Translations under genes and position numbers: made by a program
Part shown: in pieces, positions 43,240 through 52,668 of the stretch
Numbering within the stretch: position 1 is the first letter of the stretch
Layout: the number at the start of each line of letters is the position of its first letter
From: Thermobispora bispora DSM 43833
GTDB lineage: Bacteria > Actinomycetota > Actinomycetes > Streptosporangiales > Streptosporangiaceae
DNA length: 64,000 bases
Direction: 5' to 3'
NCBI RefSeq assembly: GCF_000092645.1
Contig: NC_014165.1
Location: 1,984,001 to 2,048,000, forward strand
The notes under the pieces: generated by a model
Seen by the model: only the letters and a program-made list of their open reading frames with translations
The model's database searches: none
What the model was told of the DNA's origin: nothing

Positions 43240-43722
43240 TCACCCGGTTTGCAAGATCTCGGCCGCGGCTGAGGTTCCCTCCTCGGTGCCGACGACGACC
43301 ACGACGTCACCGGCTTGGAGGAGGAAGTCGGGGCGCGGGCTGGCGATCACTTCGTGCCTGCGGACGACGGCGACGATGGACGCGCCGGTCCGGGAGCGGG
43401 TGCGGGTGTCGCCGAGCGAACGGCCGTCGTAGGGTGACCCCGCCTCTATGGGGATCTTCCGGGTGACCAGGCCTTCTACCTGCCGGTGCAGCTCGTTGAG
43501 GCGCTCCACGATCCGGCCGGTGCCGAGGAGCTCGGCGAGCACGTTGGCCTCTTCGGGGGTGAGGACCACCGTGGCGAGGGTGGTGTCCGGGTCGTCCTTG
43601 TCGAAGATCACCAGATCGCGGCGGCCGGTGTGGTGGGAGATCACGCCGATCTGGCGTCCGCGCTCGGTGGTGAGCACGTGCTGAAGCCCGATGCCCGGCA
43701 GCCCAGTCCGATCGAGGTCCAC
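43240..43722 (-). CDS. RCK_C (TrkA-C) regulatory subunit, KhtT-like
   Basis: The protein has 160 residues from GTG 43722 (AGGAGGG just upstream; ATG 43737 is also possible). The N-terminal domain resembles KhtT. The C-terminal RCK_C domain (about 75-158: SPYDGRSLGDTRTRSRTGAS, LLQAGDVVVVVGTEEG) binds ligands in homologues; KhtT of Bacillus is reported to bind c-di-AMP. It gates the antiporter encoded next. A c-di-AMP riboswitch lies about 1.1 kb away. Confidence 0.85.
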   Translation of the reverse strand: MDLDRTGLPGIGLQHVLTTERGRQIGVISHHTGRRDLVIFDKDDPDTTLATVVLTPEEANVLAELLGTGRIVERLNELHRQVEGLVTRKIPIEAGSPYDGRSLGDTRTRSRTGASIVAVVRRHEVIASPRPDFLLQAGDVVVVVGTEEGTSAAAEILQTG

Positions 43723-44022
43723 GGTCCCTCCTGACATCCTCAAGTGCCGCGCCGAACCCGCCGGCACCGCCCGCCGCGAGGCGGGGACGAGCGGTGGGCG
43801 GCGCCCGGCGATGTGTGTCGTGGTTTGCGCCGTCACGACGATAGCGATGCCGGGCCACTGCTCCGTCCCGGGTCCGGGCGTGCGCGGGGGCGGTGCTCGC
43901 AGACGGTACGGCACGGCGCGGCCGGGCGGAAAGCGGGCATCCGCCGGTGGAACGGTGGAATGTCGTGTCCGAGCCGCCGGGTGGCCGGGGTCATCCGGCC
44001 CGGGGACCGCGTCGTGGTGCGG

Positions 44023-44075
44023 AAAAGGCGCGCGCCCCGGCCCGTGGGAGGAGGATGCCCGGGCCGGGGCGCGCG
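44023..44075 (-). terminator. Intrinsic terminator of the CHAP amidase gene
   Basis: A perfect 16-bp stem (44029-44044 with 44060-44075, 15-nt loop) is followed on the minus strand by CCTTTTCC. It starts about 16 bases past the CHAP gene stop. Confidence 0.85.
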
Positions 44076-44091
44076 ATCATCCCGGGAGGGT

Positions 44092-44778
44092 CTACGGGGC
44101 GGTGTAGTACGGGTAGCCGTAGCCCACCACCTGCCAGGTGGGCCGGATCCGCTTCTCGACCGCGCCGGCGTCGGTGTTGCCCTCGATCGTGGTGATCGTG
44201 CCGTTGCCGTTGTCCGCGACGACGAAGCCGACGTGGTCGATGCCGTCGATGGTCTTCTTGCCGCTCCAGTCGAAGAACACCACGGCGCCCGGCTTGGGCT
44301 CGGTTCCCCACCGGCCGTGGCGCTCGAACCACTTGGCGTGCTCGACCGTGTAGGCGTCGGCGCCCATGACGGGCCGGATGCCGAGCTGGTCGCCGACCCA
44401 GGAGACGAACATGTCGCACCAGGGGGCGTTCGCGTAGTGGTGGATGGCGCCGCCGTCGCGGGCGACGGTCTCCCGGGCGCGGTCGGTCGACATGTACCAT
44501 TCGTGGAACTTGGTCCCGCCGCCCAGGCTGTTCTCCCGGATGCCGATCTGGCTCTCGGCGAGCTTGAGGACGTCGGACGGTCCGACCTTGGGCAGGGTGC
44601 GGGCGATCTCCGCCAGGGACTGGGCGCGCGTCGCGTCGCTGTCCTCGGCCTGGACCGTTCTCACCTGCTCTGCCGAGGTCGCCTCGCTGACCTTGGCGTG
44701 CACGGGAACGGAGAGGGCGCCGGTGATGAGGGCACCACCGAGCAGGACGGCACTCAGGCGGATCTTGCGGGAATGCAT
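44092..44778 (-). CDS. Secreted CHAP-domain peptidoglycan amidase/endopeptidase
   Basis: A 228-residue exported protein with a signal peptide (about 1-28, cleaved after VPVHA). The CHAP domain (about 70-225) has nucleophile Cys121 in APWCDMFVSW and catalytic His in IDHVGFVV. It hydrolyses peptide bonds in cell wall. A long 5' leader with a c-di-AMP riboswitch precedes ATG 44778 (GGGAGAA site). Confidence 0.9.
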   Translation of the reverse strand: MHSRKIRLSAVLLGGALITGALSVPVHAKVSEATSAEQVRTVQAEDSDATRAQSLAEIARTLPKVGPSDVLKLAESQIGIRENSLGGGTKFHEWYMSTDRARETVARDGGAIHHYANAPWCDMFVSWVGDQLGIRPVMGADAYTVEHAKWFERHGRWGTEPKPGAVVFFDWSGKKTIDGIDHVGFVVADNGNGTITTIEGNTDAGAVEKRIRPTWQVVGYGYPYYTAP

Positions 44779-44794
44779 GATCAGGGTCGTTCTC

Positions 44795-44947
44795 CCTTGC
44801 TTCCATGCCGCCGACCGGGTGGGGGCGGGCTGGGAGTTCGCCCTACGGCCTCATGCCGATTCGCCCCGGGATCGGTGGGGTCCCCGGCTCCGCCGGGAGG
44901 CGGATGCGGCGGCTGACGGACGGCCCTTGTCGGGCGCCTGCCGTGGT
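44795..44947 (-). ncRNA. c-di-AMP riboswitch (ydaO/yuaA class)
   Basis: In the leader of the CHAP gene, minus-strand landmarks occur in the right order: GGACCCC (44877-44883), GGGGCGAATCGGC (44855-44867), GTAGGGCGAACTCCCAGCC (44828-44846) and ACCCGGTCGGCGG (44808-44820). They match the conserved cores of ydaO RNAs, which in actinobacteria commonly precede cell-wall hydrolase genes. Ends are approximate. Ligand binding is expected to switch the gene off (family knowledge). Confidence 0.85.
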
Positions 44948-45005
44948 CCCAAGTGGATGTACTCCGATGACCAAGAAACGGTCAGTCATGCACTTAGTTG
45001 TCTCG

Positions 45006-45034
45006 AAGGTATTAGATGGGTACAAACCGGTCAA
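45006..45034 (-). promoter_or_regulatory. Promoter of the riboswitch/CHAP transcript
   Basis: On the minus strand, TTGACC (45029-45034), a 17-base spacer and TACCTT (45006-45011) form a good vegetative promoter about 55 bases before the riboswitch core. The rest of 45035-45206 shows nothing supported. Confidence 0.6.
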
Positions 45035-45206
45035 GTGATGACAAGTAGGGTTTTGTCTGACCGGTTGGTGGTAGGGCGGCGCGATGACCCGCGACCACCG
45101 GCGATCCGCGGGCCGTACCGGGCCGCCATGAGACCTGCGTCACATTCCGGCGGCCCGGCGTACGGCGCGGCACCCGCGTCCGGGATCTACCAGGCCGAGG
45201 CGTTGG

Positions 45207-46559
45207 TCACCGCCAGCCCAAAGGGTCGACTCCGCCGGGTATGGGGGCGGACGGGTCGTACGGCTCGCGGCTGAAGATGAACGTATTGAGCTCCAGATGC
45301 ACTCCCTTGGGAGAGCGGACCACCCGGAGCGTCTCGCCCGCGTAGTAGCCGTCCAGGCCGAGCCAGGTGCCGTCCGGCTGGGGGACGAACCGCGACGCCC
45401 GGCCCTGGCCGCTCAGCGGGGTGAGCGACAGCCCGCGGCCCGGCAGGGCGCGCAGCACGTACGCGGCCGGGCCCCAGTACCACTGGCCGGTCAGCTCCAG
45501 CACATCGGGGTCGACCTGGACGGGCTCCCACTCGGCGGGGAGCGGCGGCTCGTGCTCGGCGAGGATGTCGAGCAGGTCCGTCGCGAGCGACGCGCGCACG
45601 CCCGAGGTGGTGTTGGCGAGCCAGACCACGGCGACGCCGTCGGACGGGTCCGTCCACAGCGAGGCGAGGAACCCCGGCATCGAACCGCCGTGCCCGGACA
45701 GCCGGCGGGCGCCCTGCGGCCCGCGGTGCCGGATGAGCTGCAGCCCGAGGCCGTACCCGGTGGTCCAGGCGTCACCGTCCTCGACCGTGACCGGCTCCCG
45801 CATCTCGGCGAGCGTCTCCGGCTTCAGCACACCCCGGGTGTCGCCGAGCAGGAACGCCGCCCACCGCGCCAGGTCGCCCGCGGTGGACCAGAGCTGACCG
45901 GCCGGGGCCATGCCCGCGTGGTCGTGCTCCGGCTCGGGCAGCAGCACGTCCGCCCACGGGTGGACCGCGTACCCGGTCGCGTGCGGAGGCCGCGGCCGTG
46001 GCGTGGTGTCCCGCATCCCGAGCGGTTCGAGGATCTCCTCCCGGATGACCTGCTCCCAGGGCGCCGACCGCTTGCGGGCCACGACCTCGCCGAGCAGGGC
46101 GTAGCCGAGGTTGGAGTAGTGGTACCGGCGGCCGGGGCGGTGCCGGGCCGTCTCCGGCCCGAGCGACGCGAGCAGGTCGGAGACGGGCACCCCGGGCGTG
46201 CGCTCCCACCACTCACCGGGCGGCTCCGCGGTCAGCCCGCCGGTGTGGGAGAGGAGCTGCGCGATCGTCACCTCGCCGACCGGCGTGCCCGGCACGTGCT
46301 TGTCCAGGGGGTCGAGCAGGTCGATCAGGCCCTCATCGCGCAGGCGCAGCACGGCGACGGCGATGAAGGTCTTGGTGATCGAGCCGATCCGGTACTGGGT
46401 GTCCTGGCCCGGCCGTTCGCCGCCGGCCCGCCCCCGGGCGCCGAACCAGGCGATCTCCCCGTCCCGGACGATCGCCGCCACCAGGGACGGGACCCGCGAC
46501 CGGGCCTGCTCCTCGGCCAGCCTGCGCAGCAGCGCGCGAGCCGTGCTCTCCAGAACCAT
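45207..46559 (-). CDS. Serine hydrolase, beta-lactamase/D-aminopeptidase fold (class C type)
   Basis: A 450-residue cytosolic-looking protein (no signal peptide). Its catalytic domain (about 1-330) has SxxK in GSITKTFIA, YxN in YHYSNLGYAL and HGGSMPG as the third motif. A beta-barrel extension follows (about 365-445). The family includes esterases, D-amino acid peptidases and beta-lactamase relatives; the substrate is unknown. It is a single-gene unit. Confidence 0.88.
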   Translation of the reverse strand: MVLESTARALLRRLAEEQARSRVPSLVAAIVRDGEIAWFGARGRAGGERPGQDTQYRIGSITKTFIAVAVLRLRDEGLIDLLDPLDKHVPGTPVGEVTIAQLLSHTGGLTAEPPGEWWERTPGVPVSDLLASLGPETARHRPGRRYHYSNLGYALLGEVVARKRSAPWEQVIREEILEPLGMRDTTPRPRPPHATGYAVHPWADVLLPEPEHDHAGMAPAGQLWSTAGDLARWAAFLLGDTRGVLKPETLAEMREPVTVEDGDAWTTGYGLGLQLIRHRGPQGARRLSGHGGSMPGFLASLWTDPSDGVAVVWLANTTSGVRASLATDLLDILAEHEPPLPAEWEPVQVDPDVLELTGQWYWGPAAYVLRALPGRGLSLTPLSGQGRASRFVPQPDGTWLGLDGYYAGETLRVVRSPKGVHLELNTFIFSREPYDPSAPIPGGVDPLGWR

Positions 46560-47048
46560 GCAGGCAACCTCCCGTGTGACGATCGCACCAGGCTAGCGCC
46601 GGGGCACGGCGCTCCGGGGCGATCGCCCCGGGCCGCGGGGAATTCCGTTGACAGCGGTTCGCCGCCCTCCGTAGGTTCCGGGAAGGCCTGACCGCAGGCC
46701 ATCACCGGGGTGCGGGGATCGGTGCCCCCTCGCATACGGCGGCCTGCCGGGAACGTCCGCGGACGTCCGGTGCGACGCGCCGGAGGCTCCGCGGCCGGGG
46801 GGAACGGCCGGATCCGGGTCGCCCAGTACCGGCCCGCATCCGGAATCCAGATCCGCCATCCCCGCGGGGGACCGCTGGTGTGGCGACCTGCAGGCGGGAC
46901 AGGTTCGGTCATGGGTCGTACCTCCGAGGCCCGAATGACACGGCCATGCCGATTCGGTGACGTAGCGTGGTCGCGACACGACGTACTGTCACACCCATGA
47001 GACGGTAGGGCCGGCACCCCGCCCCGGCGTTGCGTGACGGAAACCTTG
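46560..47048. other. Intergenic region with a decayed small gene
   Basis: About 490 bases. On the minus strand 46814-46861 reads GWRIWIPDAGRYWATR, resembling the signature of a small actinobacterial protein often found with XRE/TPR regulators. A following piece continues only in another frame and no intact gene is present. Confidence 0.35.
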
Positions 47049-48257
47049 TCAGATCACACCCATCCGATGGGCCAGGCCCCGCAGCTCCCGGCCGCCCGCA
47101 TCACGGCGCGCCCGCTCCAGCTGCGCGGACACCAGTTCGCGGACCAGCGGGTTGTGGTACACGCGCATGGGCGAAAGCCGCTCCGCGATGCGCAGCTCCG
47201 CAACGCACTCCCTGGTGTGCCCGAGCATGGCATGCGCCCGAGCCAGCTCTATGTGCAGGGAGGACTCCCGCCCGCGGCTGGCCAGCGCTTTCGGATTCAC
47301 GCTCGCGCCGAACTGGAGCGCCTGCTCCGGCCGGCCCGCCTCGACGGCCAGCAGACACCGCCAGGTGCCCACGTTCGAAGGGCCGAACCACTGCCAGGCG
47401 CCGACGCGGTCGCCAAGGCGATCAGCGACTTCCTGTGCCTCGTCGGCATGCGCGCGGGCCGTGGCATGGTCGCCATCGATCGTGGCCGCCAACGCGGCCG
47501 ACAGGCGGAGCATGCCGTACACCTCATGAGCCGTCCGATCATCACCCAGGTGAGGCTGCACGGCATCCGCGGCAGCTGCGACAAGGCGGAACGCACGGTA
47601 CCGCGCGACCGAAGGACGGGCGTGCGCCTGGGCGAAGCACGCGGCGCCGATCCACACCGGATCACCCAGAATGGCCGCGGCCTGGGCAGCCCGGTCCGCG
47701 GCGATCCACGCGAGATCGATCTGCCCGTTGTGGCGGAGCAGGAAGGCCGTAGCGCTGCAGACATCGACCAGCAGCCGCAGCGCCGTCGTCTTGTCGCGCT
47801 CATCGCCCGCGGCCACGTGCACGTGCAGCTCGGCGATCACGTCCGGCAGCACCCGGCACAGGGTGGCGTGGTCGGACTTCTGCCGGGCGGTGAAGATGGG
47901 GCCTTCCCAGTCCGCGGCCAGCTGCGCCACCGGCCGGGCCGGTACGTCCAGCGGGGAGGTGAGGGAGGAGTCGAGCAGTACCTCCCTGATGCGCATGACG
48001 TCGCCGTGATGCCGCACCCTGGGGATTGCCGTGGTGGCCTCGCCGAGAAGATCGTCCGTGGAGACCTGCAGCGCGTCCGCGATCCGCGCGATGTCGATCC
48101 TCTTCTCCAGCGGGATGAGCCCGTTCTCCACCCGGGAGAGCCAGCTCTTGGATCGGCCGATGAGCCCGGCAAGCTCCTCCAGGCTCTTGCCCCGATAACG
48201 CCGCGCGCGCCGGATGTTCTCGCCGATGCGCCTGTAGTCCGTGCTGGCCTCGGGCAT
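47049..48257 (-). CDS. XRE-family regulator with TPR-like repeats
   Basis: The protein has 402 residues from ATG 48257; a TTG 36 bases earlier is in frame. The N-terminal Cro/C1 HTH spans about 8-68 (KSLEELAGLIGRSKSWLSRVENG). A long helical region of TPR-like repeats (about 120-395) is typical of streptomycete-type signalling-peptide or Rap-like regulators. A perfect 7-10-7 inverted repeat lies just upstream and may be its own operator. Confidence 0.87.
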   Translation of the reverse strand: MPEASTDYRRIGENIRRARRYRGKSLEELAGLIGRSKSWLSRVENGLIPLEKRIDIARIADALQVSTDDLLGEATTAIPRVRHHGDVMRIREVLLDSSLTSPLDVPARPVAQLAADWEGPIFTARQKSDHATLCRVLPDVIAELHVHVAAGDERDKTTALRLLVDVCSATAFLLRHNGQIDLAWIAADRAAQAAAILGDPVWIGAACFAQAHARPSVARYRAFRLVAAAADAVQPHLGDDRTAHEVYGMLRLSAALAATIDGDHATARAHADEAQEVADRLGDRVGAWQWFGPSNVGTWRCLLAVEAGRPEQALQFGASVNPKALASRGRESSLHIELARAHAMLGHTRECVAELRIAERLSPMRVYHNPLVRELVSAQLERARRDAGGRELRGLAHRMGVI

Positions 48258-48277
48258 GAGGGAAGCCCTGATTCTCA

Positions 48278-48301
48278 CCTGAAGTCCTGACAACCTTCAG
48301 G
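48278..48301. promoter_or_regulatory. Inverted repeat upstream of the XRE regulator
   Basis: CCTGAAG-N10-CTTCAGG, perfect in both arms, lies 21 bases before the regulator start. It is a candidate autoregulatory site. Confidence 0.45.
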
Positions 48302-48727
48302 CTAAGTACGAGGCCTTTCTCATCCATGAATCGCGATGAACTTCTGTCCCTCACCCTGGGCCTCCGGCTTCACAATCCGGTCGGATCGGCCGGACAGGCG
48401 GCCAACGACCCGGGGCGGCCTACATGAGCGGCCGCTCATCACCCTGCGTATCGCAACCCCGGCATTGCGCAACCCGATCACGATCGTGCAGACCGCGCCA
48501 TGACCCGGCTCGACCGGGATCTCTTCTTGCCACGGCTCCTGCGCACAGGCGCGCGGACCGCGACCGGCGACGCGATGCACCAGCTCCCGCGGAGGGGCAG
48601 GCAGCGTTCCCCGGCGCCACCAAGGGGATCGGGCGTGTCGGTGATGGATTTATTGTGTAAAGCTACGCGGATGTAAGAGCTGATCAGACTTGCATCGCGG
48701 TTGGGCCGAGCCGCTTGCGGGGTGGGT
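48302..48727. other. Divergent intergenic region
   Basis: About 425 bases between the XRE gene and the helicase gene. I see no supported gene. The last 80 bases before the helicase are AT-richer and probably hold its promoter. Confidence 0.4.
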
Positions 48728-50962
48728 GTGGGATTGGAGGGTTCCGAGAGGAACAAACCGAACGGCGTCACGTTGAAAGGGACCCTCGAACGGATCACGT
48801 ACGTCAACGAGGAGACCGGTTACACGATCGCCCGGCTCGCCACCGAGCGCTCGGACAAGGAGCTGCTCACCGTCGTCGGGCCGCTCCTCGGCGCCCAGGT
48901 CGGCGAATCGCTGCTGCTGACCGGGCGGTGGACCACCCACCCGCGGTACGGCCGGCAGTTCGAGGTGTGGTCGTACACGACCCTGCTGCCGGCGACCATC
49001 CAGGGCATCCAGCGCTACCTCGGCTCCGGCCTGATCAAGGGCATCGGCCCGAAGATGGCCGAGCGGATCGTCAACCACTTCGGCACCGACACGCTGCGGG
49101 TGATCGAGGAGGAGCCCGAGCGGCTCACCGAGGTCCCCGGGCTCGGCCCCAAGCGGATGAAGATGATCGCCGACGCCTGGGAGGAGCAGAAGATCATCAA
49201 GGAGGTGATGGTCTTCCTCCAGGGCGTGGGCGTGTCCACCTCGATCGCGGTCCGCATCTTCAAGCAGTACGGCGAGGCGTCGATCAACGTGGTGCGCAAT
49301 GAGCCGTACCGGCTCGCGGACGAGGTGTGGGGCATCGGGTTCAAGACCGCCGACGCGATCGCCCGGTCGATCGGGATCCCGCACGACAGCCCGGGCCGGG
49401 TCAAGGCCGGCCTGCGCTACACGCTCTCCCAGGCGGCCGACAACGGCCACTGCTACCTGCCGGCCCCGAACCTGATCGCCGAGGCGGTCAAGATCCTCGA
49501 CGTGCCGCAGGACCTGGCCGCGAAGTGCCTGGAGGAGCTGATCGCCGAGGAGGGCGTGATCCGCGAGGACATCCCGGCCGGGGAGAACGGGGAGAGCGCC
49601 ATCCCCGCCATCTACCTGGTGCCGTTCCACCGGGCGGAGCAGTCCCTGGCCGCCACCTTGCGCGGGCTCCTCACCGCCGATCGCGACCGGCTCGCGGCGT
49701 TCGCGAACGTCGACTGGGACGCGGCGTTCGACTGGCTCCACGCCCGGACCGGCGGCGCCCGGCTCGCCCCCGAGCAGGCCGAGGCCGTACGGCTCGCGCT
49801 CACCGAGAAGGTCGCGATCCTCACCGGCGGGCCGGGGTGCGGCAAGAGCTTCACCGTCCGGTCAATCGTCATGCTGGCGCGGGCCAAACGGGCCAAGGTC
49901 GTGCTCGCCGCCCCCACCGGGCGGGCGGCGAAGCGGCTCGCCGAGCTCACCGGGCACGAGGCCACCACCGTGCACCGCCTGCTCCAGCTCAGGCCCGGCG
50001 GGGACGCCTCCTTCGACCGGGACAACCCGCTCGACGCCGACCTCGTCGTGGTCGACGAGGCCTCCATGCTCGACCTGCTGCTCGCCAACAAGCTCGCCAA
50101 GGCCGTGCCGAAGGGGGCCCACCTGCTGTTCGTCGGCGACGTGGACCAGCTCCCCTCGGTCGGCGCGGGCGAGGTGCTGCGGGACCTGCTCGCCGCCCCG
50201 GAGATCCCCCGGGTACGGCTGACGCGGATCTTCCGCCAGGCCCAGGAGTCCGGGGTGGTGGTCAACGCGCACCGGGTGAACTCCGGCAAGCCGCCCCTGG
50301 TGCGGGAGTTCCCGGACTTCTTCCTGTTCCCGGCCGAGGACCCCGAGGAGATCGCCAGGCTCACCGTCGACGTTGTGGCCCGGCGCATCCCGGCCAGGTT
50401 CGGGCTCGACCCGCGGCGGGACGTGCAGGTGCTCGTCCCGATGCACCGGGGCGTCGCCGGGGCCGCCGCGCTCAACGTCGCCCTGCAGGAGGCGCTCACC
50501 CCGTACCGGGAGGGCGTCCCCGAGCGCCGGTACGGCGGGCGGGTGTTCCGCGTGGGCGACAAGGTCACCCAGCTCCGCAACAACTACGACAAGGGCGCGG
50601 CCGGGGTGTTCAACGGCACGGTCGGCGTGGTCACCGACATCTCCCTGGAGGAGAGCACGCTCACCGTCCGCACCGACGAGGACGAGAGCGTGGACTACTC
50701 CTTCGACGAGCTGGACGAGCTGGCCCACGCGTACGCGGTGAGCATCCACCGCTCACAGGGGAGCGAGTATCCGGCGGTGGTGATCCCGCTGGCGACCAGC
50801 GCGTGGATGATGCTGCAGCGCAACCTGCTCTACACCGCGATCACCCGGGCGAAGCGGCTCGTGGTCATCGTGGGGTCGAGACGGGCGATCTGGCAGGCGG
50901 TGCGGACCAAGGGGGCGGGCCGCCGCTACACCGGGCTCACCCACCGGTTGCGCGCCCGATGA
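48728..50962 (+). CDS. RecD2-like ATP-dependent DNA helicase
   Basis: An SF1B helicase of about 744 residues with the RecD2 layout: an N-terminal OB/UPF-like region (GTLERITYVNEETGYTIAR), tandem helix-hairpin-helix motifs (IKGIGPKMAERI, VPGLGPKRM), Walker A GGPGCGKS, Walker B VVVDEASMLD, GDVDQLPSVG, and C-terminal motif VI AITRAKRLVVIVG. It is a 5'-3' helicase independent of RecBC, tied to recombination and repair. The start is uncertain among TTG 48701, GTG 48722 and GTG 48728; none has a strong ribosome site. Confidence 0.92.
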   Translation: MGLEGSERNKPNGVTLKGTLERITYVNEETGYTIARLATERSDKELLTVVGPLLGAQVGESLLLTGRWTTHPRYGRQFEVWSYTTLLPATIQGIQRYLGSGLIKGIGPKMAERIVNHFGTDTLRVIEEEPERLTEVPGLGPKRMKMIADAWEEQKIIKEVMVFLQGVGVSTSIAVRIFKQYGEASINVVRNEPYRLADEVWGIGFKTADAIARSIGIPHDSPGRVKAGLRYTLSQAADNGHCYLPAPNLIAEAVKILDVPQDLAAKCLEELIAEEGVIREDIPAGENGESAIPAIYLVPFHRAEQSLAATLRGLLTADRDRLAAFANVDWDAAFDWLHARTGGARLAPEQAEAVRLALTEKVAILTGGPGCGKSFTVRSIVMLARAKRAKVVLAAPTGRAAKRLAELTGHEATTVHRLLQLRPGGDASFDRDNPLDADLVVVDEASMLDLLLANKLAKAVPKGAHLLFVGDVDQLPSVGAGEVLRDLLAAPEIPRVRLTRIFRQAQESGVVVNAHRVNSGKPPLVREFPDFFLFPAEDPEEIARLTVDVVARRIPARFGLDPRRDVQVLVPMHRGVAGAAALNVALQEALTPYREGVPERRYGGRVFRVGDKVTQLRNNYDKGAAGVFNGTVGVVTDISLEESTLTVRTDEDESVDYSFDELDELAHAYAVSIHRSQGSEYPAVVIPLATSAWMMLQRNLLYTAITRAKRLVVIVGSRRAIWQAVRTKGAGRRYTGLTHRLRAR

Positions 50963-51465
50963 CGGGCGGCGTACGGTGGCACCTCGCCGATGTCGCGGGG
51001 CAGCACCGGGCGCGGCGCGCAGCGCCGGGTGCCGTGGCCGTTGATGCCGGGGCCTTCGCGGTGCCGCCGTCGTGGGGCCGGGCCGATTCGAGAGGAGCGT
51101 CACCGCCCCGGCCGGCCCGGGCGGGCGCCCGGCGGCGCGGTGTCGCCGGACCGTCGCCCGGATCGGCACCTGCGCCGGCACCATGCTTGCCACCGTCGGG
51201 ACGGCGTCCACCGGGGTGGTGGCCACCCCGGGTGGTATTCGCGTGATCGTTCCGGATTCCGCCCGGCCGTCTCCCGGAACCCTGCCGGGCGGGGCCGTAC
51301 CGCCCGGCGTGACCTGGTCACTCGATCGTCATTCAGCCTCTGTACAGTGATCTTCTACCGTATGGCGATACAACTGTGACCAGGTCAAGGGATGAATGCC
51401 CGCAATAATCGGCATTCCCCAATAGAGTTTTGATTAGCGCTTTGCGCGCCCATGAGGAGAGAGCG
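50963..51465. other. Intergenic region with paired palindromes
   Basis: About 500 bases before the L,D-transpeptidase gene. No gene is supported. GTGACCTGGTCAC (51309-51321) and TGACCAGGTCA (51377-51387) are copies of one 11-bp palindrome, 67 bases apart centre to centre. A further GAATGCC/GGCATTC inverted repeat spans 51394-51417. Confidence 0.5.
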
Positions 51466-52668
51466 GTGAACCCTGTCACTCGTTTGAGGCTGCCGATCGC
51501 GGGGGTGGCCGTGGCCATGGTCACGGCGCTGTCGGCATGCTCCAACGGGTCGAGCGGAGAGGCGCGGAACGCCGGCGGTGAACCCCCCAAGCCGACGCCA
51601 CTGATCAAGATCAGCCCGGCCAAGGGGACCGAGGTCCGCCCGGACCGCAAGGTCGTCGTCACCGCGGCGAACGGCTCGCTCGAGCAGGTCACCGTGCAGA
51701 GCGGGGGCAAGATCGTCAAGGGTGCCTTCAACCGGGCCCGTACGACCTGGGTCTCCAAGGAGCCGCTCAAGCCGGGCAGCACGTACACGGTCTCGGCCAC
51801 GGCCCGCGGTGAGGGCGGCCCCGCCACGGTCACCAGCCAGTTCAACACGCTCAAGCCCAAGTACGAGCTCTACGTGGCCGATGTGACCCCGAACATCAAG
51901 GGCGAGGTCGTCGGGGTCGGCATGCCGATCATGGTCACGTTCAACCGGCCCGTGGTCGACAAGGCCGCGGTCGAACGCGCCCTCAAGGTCACCGCGGAGA
52001 AGCCCGTCCGGGGCGCCTGGCGGTGGATCAACGACCGGCTCGTCATCTACCGGCCGGAGAAGTTCTGGCCCGCCCACCAGAAGGTGAAGTTCACCGCGAA
52101 CCTCGTCGGCGTCCGCGGCGGGCCGGGCATGTACGGGGTCAAGAACACCACCACGACCATCAACATCGGGGCCGCGTGGATCAGCACGGTCAACGTCAAG
52201 ACCCACACCATGGTCGTCAAGCGGGACGGCAAGGTGATGCGGGTCATGAAGATCAGCGCGGGTAAGGCGACCACCCGCGAGTACACGACCACCAGCGGGA
52301 TCCACCTGACCATGGAACGCGGCAACCCGGTCACCATGATCTCCCCGAACCGGAAGCCCGGCGATCCCGACTACTACAAGATGGAGGTCAACCACGCCGT
52401 CCGCATCTCCAACAGCGGCGAGTACGTCCACGCCGCGCCGTGGTCGGTGTGGGCGCAGGGGCGGGCCAACGTGAGCCACGGCTGCATCAACGCCCACCCC
52501 GACGACGCCAAGTGGTTCTACGACAACTTCCACCGGGGCGACGTGGTGAAGATCGTGGGCACGGACCGGCAGCTGGAGTGGAACAACGGCTGGGGCTTCT
52601 GGCAGCTGTCGTTCAACGAGTGGCGGAAGGGCAGCGCCCTGTACCGCGCTGCCGCGTCCCGCGCCTGA
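51466..52668 (+). CDS. L,D-transpeptidase lipoprotein with Ig-like domains
   Basis: The protein has 400 residues from GTG 51466 (GAGGAGAGA upstream). A lipoprotein signal with lipobox LSAC (Cys25) anchors it outside the membrane. Two Ig-like domains (about 45-240) precede a YkuD catalytic domain (about 245-370) with HAAPWSVWAQGRANVSHGC and the nucleophile Cys340. It makes 3-3 peptidoglycan cross-links and resists most beta-lactams. The architecture matches mycobacterial LdtMt2. Confidence 0.94.
   Translation: MNPVTRLRLPIAGVAVAMVTALSACSNGSSGEARNAGGEPPKPTPLIKISPAKGTEVRPDRKVVVTAANGSLEQVTVQSGGKIVKGAFNRARTTWVSKEPLKPGSTYTVSATARGEGGPATVTSQFNTLKPKYELYVADVTPNIKGEVVGVGMPIMVTFNRPVVDKAAVERALKVTAEKPVRGAWRWINDRLVIYRPEKFWPAHQKVKFTANLVGVRGGPGMYGVKNTTTTINIGAAWISTVNVKTHTMVVKRDGKVMRVMKISAGKATTREYTTTSGIHLTMERGNPVTMISPNRKPGDPDYYKMEVNHAVRISNSGEYVHAAPWSVWAQGRANVSHGCINAHPDDAKWFYDNFHRGDVVKIVGTDRQLEWNNGWGFWQLSFNEWRKGSALYRAAASRA

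Noticed and set aside
44843-45034. Short minus-strand ORF before the CHAP gene
   Set aside because: It lies within the promoter and riboswitch leader, whose conserved RNA landmarks explain the sequence better.
48320-48580. 86-codon minus-strand ORF upstream of the XRE gene
   Set aside because: No ribosome site, no recognisable domain, composition of random GC-rich DNA.
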